Below, in pieces: positions 8,824-17,375 of a stretch of 36,648 nucleotides of DNA. The position numbers and the translations under genes are program-made. The DNA lies in the NCBI GenBank assembly GCA_944391375.1, contig CALXTJ010000008.1:1-36648 (forward strand), read 5' to 3'. This DNA comes from an uncultured Alphaproteobacteria bacterium. GTDB lineage: Bacteria > Pseudomonadota > Alphaproteobacteria > RF32 > CAG-239. Every line of letters begins with the position of its first letter. Position 1 is the stretch's first letter. The notes beneath the pieces are model-generated. The model saw nothing but the letters and a program-made list of their open reading frames with translations, was not told the DNA's origin and ran no database searches.

Positions 8824-10617
8824 TCACATTTTTATTTTAAACGGCGGCAAAACGGTATCATATTGCAATTTGAACAGCATATTCAAATCATCAACCGACA
8901 CCCCGTATTTTTCCAAAACCTGCAACGAGGGCAATCCTCCTCCGCCCAACAGTTTGGACAATTGCTCCTGAAAACTCGGCTGTTTGGGATAGTAAAGCAT
9001 TCCAAAGTTTTCACCGGGTTTAATGCCGCTTAGTTCTTTAGCTTTAATCAGGGCCGCTTCAAAACCGCCCAATTCATCAATCAAGCCCAACTTAAAAGCA
9101 TCAACCCCGAGCCAAATACGACCGCGGGCAATTTTATCCATCTGCTCCATATCCAAATTACGAGCTTTGGCTACTTTAGCCGTAAAATCATCGTAAATTC
9201 TATCCAAAGAGCGATTAAAAATTTTCTTTTCACTCGGGGTAAATTTATGATTAGCACTCAAAATACCGGCATTATCACCGTATTTAAGTTCGGCCCAATT
9301 AACATCCAGTTTTTTCCATAAATCAGCCAGTACGATTTTCCCGCCCAATACCCCGATTGAACCGGTAACGGTAGCGGGTTCGGCAATAATATAATCGCCG
9401 GCCAGAGCCACAAAATAACCGCCCGATGCCGCATAGTTGCTCATAGAAACAACAATCGGTACGCTTTTCCAGGCTTTAAACCTTTTAAGAGCATACCAAA
9501 TTTCATCGGAAGCGGTATAACTTCCCCCCGGAGAGTTAATTCTGACAATAAGAGCTTTAATATTTTGGTATTTACTTAAATCCTCCAACTGTTTGGTAAT
9601 GGTTTTGGAACCGATAATCATGTCATTGGCCGGAGAGTTAAAGCTTATACCGTTATCAATTGCCCCTTCCAAAGTCAAAACGGCAACCAAAGGCACATCA
9701 TCCTCCCGATAATCGGCAACACCGGCCATATAATCTTCAATCGGCAAAATTTTGGCCTGATACCGACGCTCCAAAAAGCTTTCCATTTCCTGTTGATATG
9801 CCAATTTATCCACCAATTCCTGATTTAAGGCCTCATCGGCAAAAATCGGAGCTTTATTGATAAGTTGTTTAACTTTTTCGGCGGTTAAATTCCGATTTTG
9901 AGCAATTCCTTCCGTGAGCTGATTAAAGAGCCCCAAGCCCAATTTATTTAACTCTTCCTTATAGGGTTTAGAAATAGAATTTTCGGTTAAGGAAGCTGCG
10001 GCATTTTTATATTCGTAACGCGAATAGAATTCCGGACTGATACCGAATTTATGCAAAAGATTTTTAAAAAACGGCACTTCAATACCAACGCCGGTAATAC
10101 CGATTTCAGCACTGGGTTGGAGCCATATCTCATCAAAGAACGAAGCCAGATAATATTCTTTGGTGCCCTGGCCGAAGCTTCCCATACCCGAGGAGAATAT
10201 ATAAGCTTCCTTACCGGAGCTTTTAAATATTTCCACGGCTCGGGCAATATCCTGAATTTGTGCCAATCCGAGCGAAGTTGTATTTACCGAAGCGGCAATA
10301 GCTTTAACTCGGTCATCGGTTGCCGCCACATTAACGGCCTTAATTAAATCGTAAACCGAATACAAAGAATCACCAGTAAATTCGGCAAGTAAGTCATCGC
10401 CGCGGGTTTCATTGTAAGTTGTATCAAAATCAATTTTTAATACGGCATTATTCGGCACTTCCGCAACTTTGGCCGTTGAGCCTAAAATGGTAAGCAATGC
10501 CAGTAAAATGGTAATAAACACCGCCCCGAAAATGGCAAAAGCATAAACAATTGTTTTAAGAATAAGTTTTAAGCCGACTTTTTTACGAGCTTCTTTTTTT
10601 ATTTCCCAGGTATCCAT
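8824..10617 (-). CDS. sppA: Signal peptide peptidase SppA (67K type)
   Basis: Encodes 597 residues, the double-domain form as in E. coli. SppA is an inner-membrane serine protease facing the periplasm that degrades cleaved signal peptides. An N-terminal membrane anchor spans about residues 20-46. The N-terminal half carries the general-base lysine in 'YSRYEYKNAAASLT'. The C-terminal half carries the nucleophile serine in 'SMSNYAASGGYFVALAGD' and the 'IRINSPGGSYTASDEIWYAL' block, followed by 'ATVTGSIGVLGGK'. This gives the Ser-Lys dyad formed across the two halves. GAGG precedes the ATG by seven bases. It starts two bases after the sirtuin gene and is probably cotranscribed with it. Confidence 0.95.
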   Translation of the reverse strand: MDTWEIKKEARKKVGLKLILKTIVYAFAIFGAVFITILLALLTILGSTAKVAEVPNNAVLKIDFDTTYNETRGDDLLAEFTGDSLYSVYDLIKAVNVAATDDRVKAIAASVNTTSLGLAQIQDIARAVEIFKSSGKEAYIFSSGMGSFGQGTKEYYLASFFDEIWLQPSAEIGITGVGIEVPFFKNLLHKFGISPEFYSRYEYKNAAASLTENSISKPYKEELNKLGLGLFNQLTEGIAQNRNLTAEKVKQLINKAPIFADEALNQELVDKLAYQQEMESFLERRYQAKILPIEDYMAGVADYREDDVPLVAVLTLEGAIDNGISFNSPANDMIIGSKTITKQLEDLSKYQNIKALIVRINSPGGSYTASDEIWYALKRFKAWKSVPIVVSMSNYAASGGYFVALAGDYIIAEPATVTGSIGVLGGKIVLADLWKKLDVNWAELKYGDNAGILSANHKFTPSEKKIFNRSLDRIYDDFTAKVAKARNLDMEQMDKIARGRIWLGVDAFKLGLIDELGGFEAALIKAKELSGIKPGENFGMLYYPKQPSFQEQLSKLLGGGGLPSLQVLEKYGVSVDDLNMLFKLQYDTVLPPFKIKM

Positions 10618-10619
10618 TA

Positions 10620-11339
10620 TTAAGCCTCATCTTTTGTTTTCAACAAATCTGCCACAAACTCCGGCACGGTTTTAGAACTTTTACCAAAAACATGTTTATC
10701 AAACAAGTAATTATTTGAAGTTGTTTCCAAATTAAATTCTATGGTATCGGCCCCGAAGTACTTTGCGGTTTGCACAAAACCGGCAGCCGGATAAACCACG
10801 CCCGATGTTCCGATAGAAACAAACAAGTCGCAAGTTCTTAAAAGTTTATCAACCTCGTTCATACACAAGAGCGATTCCCCGAAAAAGACGATATTAGGTT
10901 TCATCATACCGGCAATTTTGCAATGGGGACAAACGGTTTGAGTGTCAACATCATCCCAAGTTTGCAAAACACGGCCGCAATTAAGGCAGACGGCCTGATT
11001 TATCTGTCCGTGAATATGTAAAACTTTTTCCGAACCGGCTTTTTCGTGCAAAGTATCAACATTTTGGGTAACAACGGTAACCCTGCCGTTATATTTATGT
11101 TCCAGTTCGGCCAGAGCCAGATGAGCTGGATTAGGTTGAGCTTTTAAGAGTTCGGGTTTCATTTGATTATAAAAAGCGTGCACAAATTCGGGATTTCTTT
11201 CAAAAGCCTCAATGGTGGCAACATCTTCAACTTTATGATTATTCCACAGACCGTTAGAGCTTCTGAAAGTAGCCAAACCGGATTCGGCCGATATTCCGGC
11301 TCCGGTTAAAATAACGATATTTTTATAAACTTTTTTCAT
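10620..11339 (-). CDS. Sir2-family NAD-dependent protein deacylase
   Basis: Encodes 239 residues. Sirtuins remove acyl groups from lysines using NAD. Visible: NAD-binding 'LTGAGISAESGLATFR' near residues 11-26, 'TQNVDTLHEKAG' near 91-102, catalytic His110 in 'HIHGQ', a zinc ribbon of four cysteines (C118, C121, C137, C140), and a C-terminal Rossmann part 'SIGTSGVVYPAAGF'. It resembles CobB and SIRT5, but the Tyr-x-x-Arg signature that recognises succinyl/malonyl groups reads Tyr57-Asn-Gln-Met60, so the arginine is absent. That favours deacetylase over desuccinylase activity (inference). The ATG at 11339 has AAAGGAAA upstream; a TTG just before it is less likely. sppA follows two bases downstream. 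Confidence 0.93.
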   Translation of the reverse strand: MKKVYKNIVILTGAGISAESGLATFRSSNGLWNNHKVEDVATIEAFERNPEFVHAFYNQMKPELLKAQPNPAHLALAELEHKYNGRVTVVTQNVDTLHEKAGSEKVLHIHGQINQAVCLNCGRVLQTWDDVDTQTVCPHCKIAGMMKPNIVFFGESLLCMNEVDKLLRTCDLFVSIGTSGVVYPAAGFVQTAKYFGADTIEFNLETTSNNYLFDKHVFGKSSKTVPEFVADLLKTKDEA

Positions 11340-11513
11340 CAAATTTCCTTTTTTTCAACATACTTACTTTTGCAAAGCTACGCAAGGATTTAATTAAATT
11401 ACTAAACAAAGAAAAATCCGCCGACTACTCAACGAACTTTTTTGTTGCTTTTTTATCATTTTGTTACTAATATTTAGACAGTTATTTATTATTATCCACT
11501 AAAACTATTTACC

Positions 11514-11648
11514 ATGGTAATAGGTATAATTTGTTTTGTAATTTTTATCATATTTTGTTTGCTGCTAACAATAGCAGGACCATTACGAATGCCTCGTAAT
11601 GAAGATGAAAAAAATGGAGATAACGACGGCTCTAAGCCCGCGTTATAG
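11514..11648 (+). CDS. Possible 44-aa single-helix membrane protein
   Basis: This short frame opens at an ATG within CCATGG and encodes one strongly hydrophobic helix (residues 2-21, rich in Ile, Phe, Leu, Val) followed by a hydrophilic tail with clustered Asp, Glu, Asn and Lys. That layout is common in small inner-membrane proteins. The stop is eight bases before a 13-bp terminator hairpin, which supports a real plus-strand transcript, though the hairpin could equally serve acyP on the other strand. No ribosome binding site is visible, and T-rich DNA can give hydrophobic frames by chance. A TATTAT box at 11487-11492 is a weak promoter hint. I do not recognise a family. Confidence 0.35.
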   Translation: MVIGIICFVIFIIFCLLLTIAGPLRMPRNEDEKNGDNDGSKPAL

Positions 11649-11655
11649 TAATGCA

Positions 11656-11688
11656 CAAAAGACTGTTTATGTAAAAAACAGTCTTTTG
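11656..11688. terminator. Strong bidirectional terminator hairpin
   Basis: CAAAAGACTGTTT (11656-11668) pairs perfectly with AAACAGTCTTTTG (11676-11688) around a seven-base loop. It lies 29 bases beyond the acyP stop on the minus strand and eight bases beyond the small membrane ORF on the plus strand, so it can end transcription from both sides. Confidence 0.8.
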
Positions 11689-11717
11689 TTCTTTGTGGTA
11701 TTTTGTTCTTTGTGGTA
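11684..11717. repeat. 17-bp perfect tandem duplication
   Basis: TTTTGTTCTTTGTGGTA occurs twice head to tail (11684-11700 and 11701-11717). The first copy overlaps the 3' arm of the terminator hairpin and the second abuts the acyP stop codon. It looks like a replication-slippage duplication in the acyP 3' untranslated region. Confidence 0.9.
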
Positions 11718-12005
11718 TTAGATTCGTTCAAACACTCCGTCTTCTATCGGCGGCAAAAAGAAATTGGTAACCGCCGGTTTAAAACTGATGTTATCAACTC
11801 TTGAAAACAAAGCCCCTTTATAACAAGCGGATATCATACTTTCCACCTTATCTTCGGGACCCCGCATCAAAATTTCCACACTGCCGTCCTCGGCATTGCG
11901 TACCCAGCCGGATAAATCGCCGATTTTATGAGCTTCTCTTTCCGCCCAACGACGAAAACCGACACCTTGCACCCGACCTCTGATTTTTAAATATACTTCT
12001 TTCAT
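11718..12005 (-). CDS. acyP: Acylphosphatase
   Basis: Encodes 95 residues, the usual size. Acylphosphatases hydrolyse carboxyl-phosphate bonds of small metabolites such as acetyl- or carbamoyl-phosphate. The phosphate-binding loop with catalytic Arg18 is in '[12 protein letters not shown]', and the second catalytic residue, Asn37, is in '[13 protein letters not shown]'. The C-terminal tail '[14 protein letters not shown]' is unlike the usual short 'F.I..' ending but does not touch the active site. It overlaps the ATP12-type gene by four bases (ATGA) and is the last gene of the rarA cluster, ending just before the terminator hairpin. Confidence 0.93.
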   Translation of the reverse strand: MKEVYLKIRGRVQGVGFRRWAEREAHKIGDLSGWVRNAEDGSVEILMRGPEDKVESMISACYKGALFSRVDNISFKPAVTNFFLPPIEDGVFERI

Positions 12006-12499
12006 GACTTTAAATATTTTTCTATACTTTTTAAGGTGTCTTTAATGCTTTGTCTTCTGGCTTCGGCCACTTCTTCACGGCCCCACCGATTGGCCTGATA
12101 TAACTCTTCAAGTTCTGCCAAATCAAAAATTTGCTCAGCATTACCGTAGCCCTTAACCATGGCCACCCCTAAAAGCACCGAACGAGTATTGATTGCCGTT
12201 AAATAAAGAGCGGTTATTTCCTTACCGGAAAGTCCTTCTAAAAAATTTTTCAGCTCAAAATACCTTTTTTTATCCGTATTTTCCACTTCCAAACCGGTCG
12301 TAGACTTAAAATCGGTATTTAAGGTATTGTTAGCCCATACCAAAACCGGCAGCCATAATTTTTCCTGTTCCTTCCTTAGGCTTTCATCCGGACTCCAAAA
12401 CAACAGAGCATCACTGCGGGAAAAAATTATCAGCTTTTCCGTAATTTCCTCGCGATGAGCTTCTACATCTTCTTGAAGCTTTGTAAAGTTAAGTTCCAT
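12002..12499 (-). CDS. ATP12-family F1-ATPase assembly chaperone, short form
   Basis: Encodes 165 residues. ATP12 binds free F1 alpha subunit and prevents its aggregation before F1 assembly. The C-terminal signature '[21 protein letters not shown]' matches the 'LEE.yQ...WG.D.EA..RR' end of the family, and the middle segment '[12 protein letters not shown].' followed by '[13 protein letters not shown]' matches the 'tDL..YRA......W.PlL.WA...l' block. Homologues are usually about 230-260 residues; here the whole N-terminal domain appears to be missing. The ATG at 12499 lies only two bases from the end of the asmA-like gene, so no hidden upstream extension is possible. Location near rarA and an RluC-type gene is typical of alphaproteobacterial ATP12 genes and supports the call. 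Confidence 0.72.
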   Translation of the reverse strand: MELNFTKLQEDVEAHREEITEKLIIFSRSDALLFWSPDESLRKEQEKLWLPVLVWANNTLNTDFKSTTGLEVENTDKKRYFELKNFLEGLSGKEITALYLTAINTRSVLLGVAMVKGYGNAEQIFDLAELEELYQANRWGREEVAEARRQSIKDTLKSIEKYLKS

Positions 12500-12501
12500 A
12501 A

Positions 12502-14709
12502 TTAGTTCCTTTTAAACATATTTATTACATCTTTGGCCGTATTGGTCAGCATATCAATACCGTCAACGGCTGCGTTGCCGACAGCTTTAGCACCGTCTTT
12601 GGCTCCGGTCCCTACCATTTGGGCTCCGTCTTTGGCGGTATCGGTTATGGCCTTTACTCCGTCGGAAATAGCCTGTCCTGTATCCTGATACATTTTCTGA
12701 CCGGTAGCTTTTACGCCGCTCGGAGCCGGAAACATGTTTTGATATTCGGTACCTTTTAAGGCCGTATAACAAGGAGCCGGATCAACATCTAATACCAGTT
12801 GCGAACCTAAAAAGGCCGGTCCGGTAGTGGCTACGCCTATAATGTTTTTAATTACTGCACTTTCATCTATGGCAATTTTCGGATTCTCAATTGTTCCGGC
12901 AATTTTAACAAGTGACGATATTGCCTGAGCTATGTTGGTATCACTCAAATTACCGCTGAACGGACTGATGGTTAAATCTATTTTATCATTTTTTAAATTA
13001 ACCGTTCCGTTACTGACAACCATCACCTGCGGCGAATTAAAGACAATTCCTTTGGGAAAAGTTATATTGCCTTGCTTTATATCTCCGCGAACTACCGCAC
13101 AACTTAATTGCAGATTTTTCTGCTTTCTTTCCAGATTCAAGCTTTTCAAAAGTTGCGAAACAAAATTTCCGGTTAAATATTTCAGAGCTCCGGTTTGCAT
13201 TTCCGACTCATCCACAATTCCGATTACCTGCCCGTTTAAATTTTCCGCCAACTGCCGCAGGTTACTTCCCTGACTGTTAAGTTTTATCTTAAGGTTGGTT
13301 TTTCCTCCGGAGATTATCCCAAAGTTTTTATCATTGCTGACTGCCAACTCTTTCCAGAATTTTTGCAAAATAACATCTTTACCCGACAAATCGGCACTAA
13401 AGGTATTATTATTGGCATCAACCTTCATATTACCGTTAATACTTCCGTCTCCGGCATTTAAGCTGAGCGGATTAACCGTTAAAACACCATTTTTCAAAGA
13501 AGCGGCAAGTATTACATTATCAGCCTGAAGATTTTTGTTTACCACCAATGTGGCAATTTGCAATTTTACATCGGCATTAAGTAGATTAAGACTTTGTAAA
13601 TCTAAAGGTGTGGCCGGGATAAATTCGGCGGCATACACCGCAGGAATTAAGCCCAAACCGAAAGCGGTTTTCGTGGCTTTGGCCGTTAAACTTTCAACAT
13701 CAATTTTGTTGCTTTGCAAATTGGCATTTACATAGGGTTTACTTTGCGACAAATCGGCATTAACCGTACCGGTAATAACATTACCGTTGACATTAAGATT
13801 ATTAAGCACCGCCGTCATTTTTTGCAAATTGCCGGAAAGAGCGGTATTTATGCTTATCTGCGGAGCACCGAAATTACCCGACGGATTATTGGCCGTAACA
13901 CTCGCCTTAAAGCTTAAATTGCCGAACAAATCGTACAACATGGCTTCAGCTTGTGCCGTAACGCCAAAGGCCTTTACATCGGCCTTAAGCGGATATTCTT
14001 CAGTCTTTTGCAACAATGAGTTTATAGAGCCGATTTCAGCGGTTCCGTTTATATCTTCGCCATTATAAATTACATCAAAAGCAATATTTACATTGCTGTC
14101 CATACTTTCGGAAGAGAGCTTAAAGTCGTTGATTTTCAGCTCTGTTACCGAAGATGCTTGATTATCATTATAAATTAAGGAAGCATCGGTAATGGTAAAA
14201 TTTTTGGCAAAAATACCGGCCAAAACCGGAGCTGCCGCCACGGCCTCGGGGGCAACGGATGCGGCTTGCGTTTGTTGGGTTTTATCCTCAGGCTTTGTCG
14301 TATCTTGCAAGGCCGAAAATTCCCAGTTGGCAACGCCTGATTTATTTTTTTCCAAATATATCTGCGGTTTTACCAAACTTACATTATCTATTATTACCTC
14401 TTTGTGTAAGAGAGGCAGCACGGCAACCGATACTTCAACGCTTTGGGCTTCAATCATGTTTTGATTGGCCGACCACGGAGCATTGCTTAAAGCAATATCA
14501 TTAACGACAACTGTCGGAATAAGCGATATTTTCAATCCGGCATCGCCTTTTAATGACAACTGCCGACCGGTTTGTTCGTATACCAACTTTTCAATCATCG
14601 GCTTATATTTATTCAAATCAAAAGTTTTAATAAACACAATCAAAGCCACGGCGGCTATTATCACAACGGTAAACAGTACCGTAAATAAAATTTTGATAAA
14701 CTTAAACAA
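12502..14709 (-). CDS. AsmA-family envelope protein
   Basis: Encodes about 735 residues. AsmA-like proteins are anchored in the inner membrane and reach into the periplasm; the family is linked to lipid transport and outer-membrane homeostasis. One N-terminal membrane helix (about residues 5-28) is followed by the AsmA N-terminal block 'KYKPMIEKLVYEQTGRQLSL' and 'IPTVVVNDIALSNAPW'. Long beta-rich repeats follow, and then the C-terminal AsmA_2-type region near 'LKYLTGNFVSQLLKSL'. The tail is Ala/Gly/Asp rich ('AKDGAQMVGTGAKDGAKAVG'). I place the start at the TTG at 14709: AAGGAG lies seven bases upstream and this avoids overlap with the neighbouring synthase; a TTG seven codons earlier would contain the ribosome binding site. 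It sits in the middle of the rarA cluster. Confidence 0.88.
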   Translation of the reverse strand: MFKFIKILFTVLFTVVIIAAVALIVFIKTFDLNKYKPMIEKLVYEQTGRQLSLKGDAGLKISLIPTVVVNDIALSNAPWSANQNMIEAQSVEVSVAVLPLLHKEVIIDNVSLVKPQIYLEKNKSGVANWEFSALQDTTKPEDKTQQTQAASVAPEAVAAAPVLAGIFAKNFTITDASLIYNDNQASSVTELKINDFKLSSESMDSNVNIAFDVIYNGEDINGTAEIGSINSLLQKTEEYPLKADVKAFGVTAQAEAMLYDLFGNLSFKASVTANNPSGNFGAPQISINTALSGNLQKMTAVLNNLNVNGNVITGTVNADLSQSKPYVNANLQSNKIDVESLTAKATKTAFGLGLIPAVYAAEFIPATPLDLQSLNLLNADVKLQIATLVVNKNLQADNVILAASLKNGVLTVNPLSLNAGDGSINGNMKVDANNNTFSADLSGKDVILQKFWKELAVSNDKNFGIISGGKTNLKIKLNSQGSNLRQLAENLNGQVIGIVDESEMQTGALKYLTGNFVSQLLKSLNLERKQKNLQLSCAVVRGDIKQGNITFPKGIVFNSPQVMVVSNGTVNLKNDKIDLTISPFSGNLSDTNIAQAISSLVKIAGTIENPKIAIDESAVIKNIIGVATTGPAFLGSQLVLDVDPAPCYTALKGTEYQNMFPAPSGVKATGQKMYQDTGQAISDGVKAITDTAKDGAQMVGTGAKDGAKAVGNAAVDGIDMLTNTAKDVINMFKRN

Positions 14710-14710
14710 T

Positions 14711-15643
14711 TTACTTCTCCTTAAAATCAAGGCCCAAAAATTCCAAATCTTTTTTAAAATAATCGGGCAAGGGTGCTTTAACTACAAGTTTCTTATTATA
14801 TACTGCCGATAAATCTATTTTGTAGGCATGTAAATGCAATTTTGAGCTCAGCTCCGGAAAACGACGACGCAAAGAACCGAAATATTTGCCGTCACCTAAA
14901 ATCGGACATCCGGCATATTCCATATGAGCCCTAATTTGGTGAGTTCTGCCGGTTAAAGGTTCGGCACTTAAAAAGGTAAATTTTTCACCGGCGGTATCCA
15001 ATACTCTAAAATGGGTTACGGCTTTTTTACCCTCTGCCTCGGCTTGCATTTTTTCGCCGATTTTCATCAGCGGAGCCTTTATATCGCCTTCATCATTTGC
15101 CATATGCCCAATGCTTAATACTAAGTAAGTTTTAGGCAATTGATGTTCTCTGAAAGCTTTGGTTAAAATTTCGGCATAGCGGCGATTCCTGGCCAGTACC
15201 AACACTCCGCTGGTATCTTTATCAATACGGTGCACCAGTTTCGGCTTTTCGGAATTTTCAAACTTTAAGGCTTCAAGCATACCGTCTATGTGCCGTTCGG
15301 TATTGGTTCCGCCCTGTACCGCCAAACCCGAAGGTTTGTTTAAGACAATCATATTATCATCTTTAAAAATCACCAAAGATTTAATAAAAGCCGCATCGTT
15401 TTTAGATACCTTATCTTGTGTTTTAACGGCTTTTTCATTATCCAGAGGCGGAAGTCTAAGCTCCTGTCCGGCACATAATCTGGTATTGGCCTCGGCTTTT
15501 TTACCATCAACTTTAATTTGTTTGGTACGCAACAATTTTTGCAATCTGCCCAAACTTAAGGACGGGTATTCTTTTAAAAACCACCGATTTAAGCGGATTC
15601 CGTCATCTTCGGGTTTAATTTTTACAAAACTCACTCCGGACAT
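14711..15643 (-). CDS. RluC/RluD-family 23S rRNA pseudouridine synthase
   Basis: Encodes 310 residues. An S4 RNA-binding domain fills roughly residues 14-65 ('IRLNRWFLKEYPSLSLGRLQKLL'), followed by the RsuA/RluA catalytic domain with the aspartate in 'KLVHRIDKDTSGVLVLAR' and the conserved 'PLTGRTHQIRAHM' block. Domain order and length match RluC, which modifies U955/2504/2580 of 23S rRNA in E. coli; exact sites here are unknown. AAAGGAAA precedes the ATG by eight bases. It lies 15 bases after the 98-aa unknown gene and one base before the asmA-like start, inside the rarA-to-acyP cluster. Confidence 0.93.
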   Translation of the reverse strand: MSGVSFVKIKPEDDGIRLNRWFLKEYPSLSLGRLQKLLRTKQIKVDGKKAEANTRLCAGQELRLPPLDNEKAVKTQDKVSKNDAAFIKSLVIFKDDNMIVLNKPSGLAVQGGTNTERHIDGMLEALKFENSEKPKLVHRIDKDTSGVLVLARNRRYAEILTKAFREHQLPKTYLVLSIGHMANDEGDIKAPLMKIGEKMQAEAEGKKAVTHFRVLDTAGEKFTFLSAEPLTGRTHQIRAHMEYAGCPILGDGKYFGSLRRRFPELSSKLHLHAYKIDLSAVYNKKLVVKAPLPDYFKKDLEFLGLDFKEK

Positions 15644-15658
15644 AAAAGATTTCCTTTA

Positions 15659-15955
15659 TCAATAATTGCGTGCATTATCTTTGGTACGCACGGCTCTGGC
15701 CGCTGAAGATTTTCCCAAGCGGAAATTCAGTTTATGCAAAACACCGTTAGCTTTGGCCGTAGACATATTGCTCGGCAGTACCTTTTGCAGGCGTTCCATA
15801 TCTTCGGATTTAAATCCTTCCGAAAGAGCCTGCAAACCGTTTTCATCATTAACGACCACGGCCGCACCGAACGAACCGGCGTTTTTAATAATATCTTCCG
15901 ATAAATTATCGGCCGTATTCGGGCTTACGATTAGAACATGATTATAATCAGTCAT
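15659..15955 (-). CDS. Hypothetical 98-aa protein between rarA and rluC
   Basis: Encodes 98 residues with no family I recognise. It starts with an alternating hydrophobic strand ('NHVLIVSPNTADNL'), has a helix and a second strand ('FGAAVVVNDENGLQAL'), then a basic C-terminal third ('LNFRLGKSSAARAVRTK') that could contact nucleic acid. It has no signal peptide or membrane helix. The ATG at 15955 is preferred (AAGGA eight bases upstream); an ATG three codons earlier has the same element directly adjacent. The gene overlaps the rarA stop by eight bases and is therefore translationally coupled. In many alphaproteobacteria the fluoride channel gene crcB occupies this slot, but this soluble protein is not CrcB. 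Confidence 0.75.
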   Translation of the reverse strand: MTDYNHVLIVSPNTADNLSEDIIKNAGSFGAAVVVNDENGLQALSEGFKSEDMERLQKVLPSNMSTAKANGVLHKLNFRLGKSSAARAVRTKDNARNY

Positions 15956-17267
15956 TATTTTCATCCTTTGCTCTGTTTTTTTCTTTTCTTAACTTATCAA
16001 AATAGTCTATGCGTTTTTTAATTTCGCGTTCAAAACCCCTTTCCACAGGAACATAGAGTTTAGTTCTTTTAATACCGTCCGGAAAATAATTTTGGCCGGA
16101 AAAACCGTCTTCCAAGTCTTGATCATAGATATATCCGTCATGATAACCCAACTGTTTCATCAGCTTGGTGGGAGCGTTTAAAATATGTTTCGGCGGCATC
16201 AGAGAGCCGGTTTTTTTGGCCAAATCAAACGCTTTGTGCATAGCTTTATAAACTCCGGCCGATTTAGGAGCGGTTGCCAAATAAGCCGTTAATTGCATAA
16301 CTGCCAATTCCCCTTCCGGAGAGCCCAGTCTCTCGTAGACATCGGCACAGGAAAGGGCTTGCGTAACGGCATTGGGATCAGCCAAAGACACATCTTCTAT
16401 GGCAAAGCGAATAAGTCGTCTTAAGATATAACGCGGATCTTCCCCCGAAGTGAGCATTCGGGCCACCCAGTATAAAGCGGCATCAACATCCGAGCCTCGC
16501 AAAGACTTGTGGACTGCCGAAATTAAGTTATAATGTCCGTCGCGTCCTTTATCATAAACGGGGGCACGAGAACGAATAACTTTAAGTATGGTATCTTTAT
16601 CAAAAATTTCGCCGTCTTTGGCATAAGCCCAAACACTTTCGGCCAAATTAAGCACATAGCGGCCGTCACCGTCAGCCACATCTTTTATGAGCTGCCGAGC
16701 CTCATCATCTACCGGCAGCTTTTTACCGACTTCTTTTTCGGCTCTTTGCAGGAGTATTTCAAAATCATCGGCCGACAAACGGTTTAAGACAAATACCTGA
16801 CACCTTGAAAGCAAAGCGGCATTTAACTCAAAAGACGGATTTTCGGTAGTAGCCCCGACCAAAATTACGGTACCGTCCTCCACATAGGGTAAAAAGCCGT
16901 CTTGCTGCGACTTGTTAAATCTGTGGATTTCATCTACAAAGAGCAAAGTTCCCTTACCTTGATTAGCTCTTCGTTCCTGAGCATATTGAAAAACTCTTTT
17001 TAAGTCAGCCACACCGGAAAAAACGGCCGATATTTGTTCAAAATACAAATTGGTATGTTCGGCAATTAAGCGGGCAATGGTAGTTTTGCCGCAACCCGGA
17101 GGCCCCCACAAAATAAAGGACGAAATTTTACCTCCGGCCAGCATCCTACCCAAAGGAGCATTAGGCCCGACCACATGGTCTTGGCCCACGACTTCCTGTA
17201 AAGTTTGGGGACGAAGCCTATCGGCCAAAGGCCTTTTGACCTGATTTGAAAACAAAGTTTCTTCCAT
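15948..17267 (-). CDS. rarA: Replication-associated recombination ATPase RarA (MgsA)
   Basis: Encodes 439 residues. RarA is an AAA+ clamp-loader-like ATPase acting at stalled replication forks. The N-terminal 'RPLADRLRPQTLQEVVGQDH' block, Walker A 'GPPGCGKTT', Walker B 'LLFVDEIHRFNK', sensor 1 'LVGATTENPSFELN' and the arginine-finger 'ALLSRCQVF' are all present, followed by the C-terminal tetramerisation region ('MPPKHILNAPTKLMKQLGYHDGY'). A promoter with TATTAT lies just upstream. It is the first gene of a six-gene overlapping cluster ending at acyP. Confidence 0.96.
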   Translation of the reverse strand: MEETLFSNQVKRPLADRLRPQTLQEVVGQDHVVGPNAPLGRMLAGGKISSFILWGPPGCGKTTIARLIAEHTNLYFEQISAVFSGVADLKRVFQYAQERRANQGKGTLLFVDEIHRFNKSQQDGFLPYVEDGTVILVGATTENPSFELNAALLSRCQVFVLNRLSADDFEILLQRAEKEVGKKLPVDDEARQLIKDVADGDGRYVLNLAESVWAYAKDGEIFDKDTILKVIRSRAPVYDKGRDGHYNLISAVHKSLRGSDVDAALYWVARMLTSGEDPRYILRRLIRFAIEDVSLADPNAVTQALSCADVYERLGSPEGELAVMQLTAYLATAPKSAGVYKAMHKAFDLAKKTGSLMPPKHILNAPTKLMKQLGYHDGYIYDQDLEDGFSGQNYFPDGIKRTKLYVPVERGFEREIKKRIDYFDKLRKEKNRAKDENND

Positions 17268-17321
17268 TTTAAATTTCCGCTCGGTAAGACGCCTTTATAT
17301 ATTTACACAAACATCTTCAAG

Positions 17322-17349
17322 ATAATAGCACAAATTTTTATCTCAACAA
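17322..17349 (-). promoter_or_regulatory. Sigma-70-type promoter for the rarA cluster
   Basis: On the minus strand TTGTTG (17344-17349) and TATTAT (17322-17327) are separated by 16 bases and lie about 55 bases upstream of the rarA ATG. The -10 box is a five-of-six match. No terminator is seen after the preceding pentapeptide gene, so read-through is also possible. Confidence 0.5.
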
Positions 17350-17375
17350 TACTTATTTTCTTAAAATCGGTAAAA

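Noticed and set aside
11492..11731. A 79-codon minus-strand frame in the gap after acyP
   Set aside because: It crosses the terminator hairpin and overlaps the acyP end in another frame. Composition is not protein-like, and the opposing plus-strand frame is more plausible.
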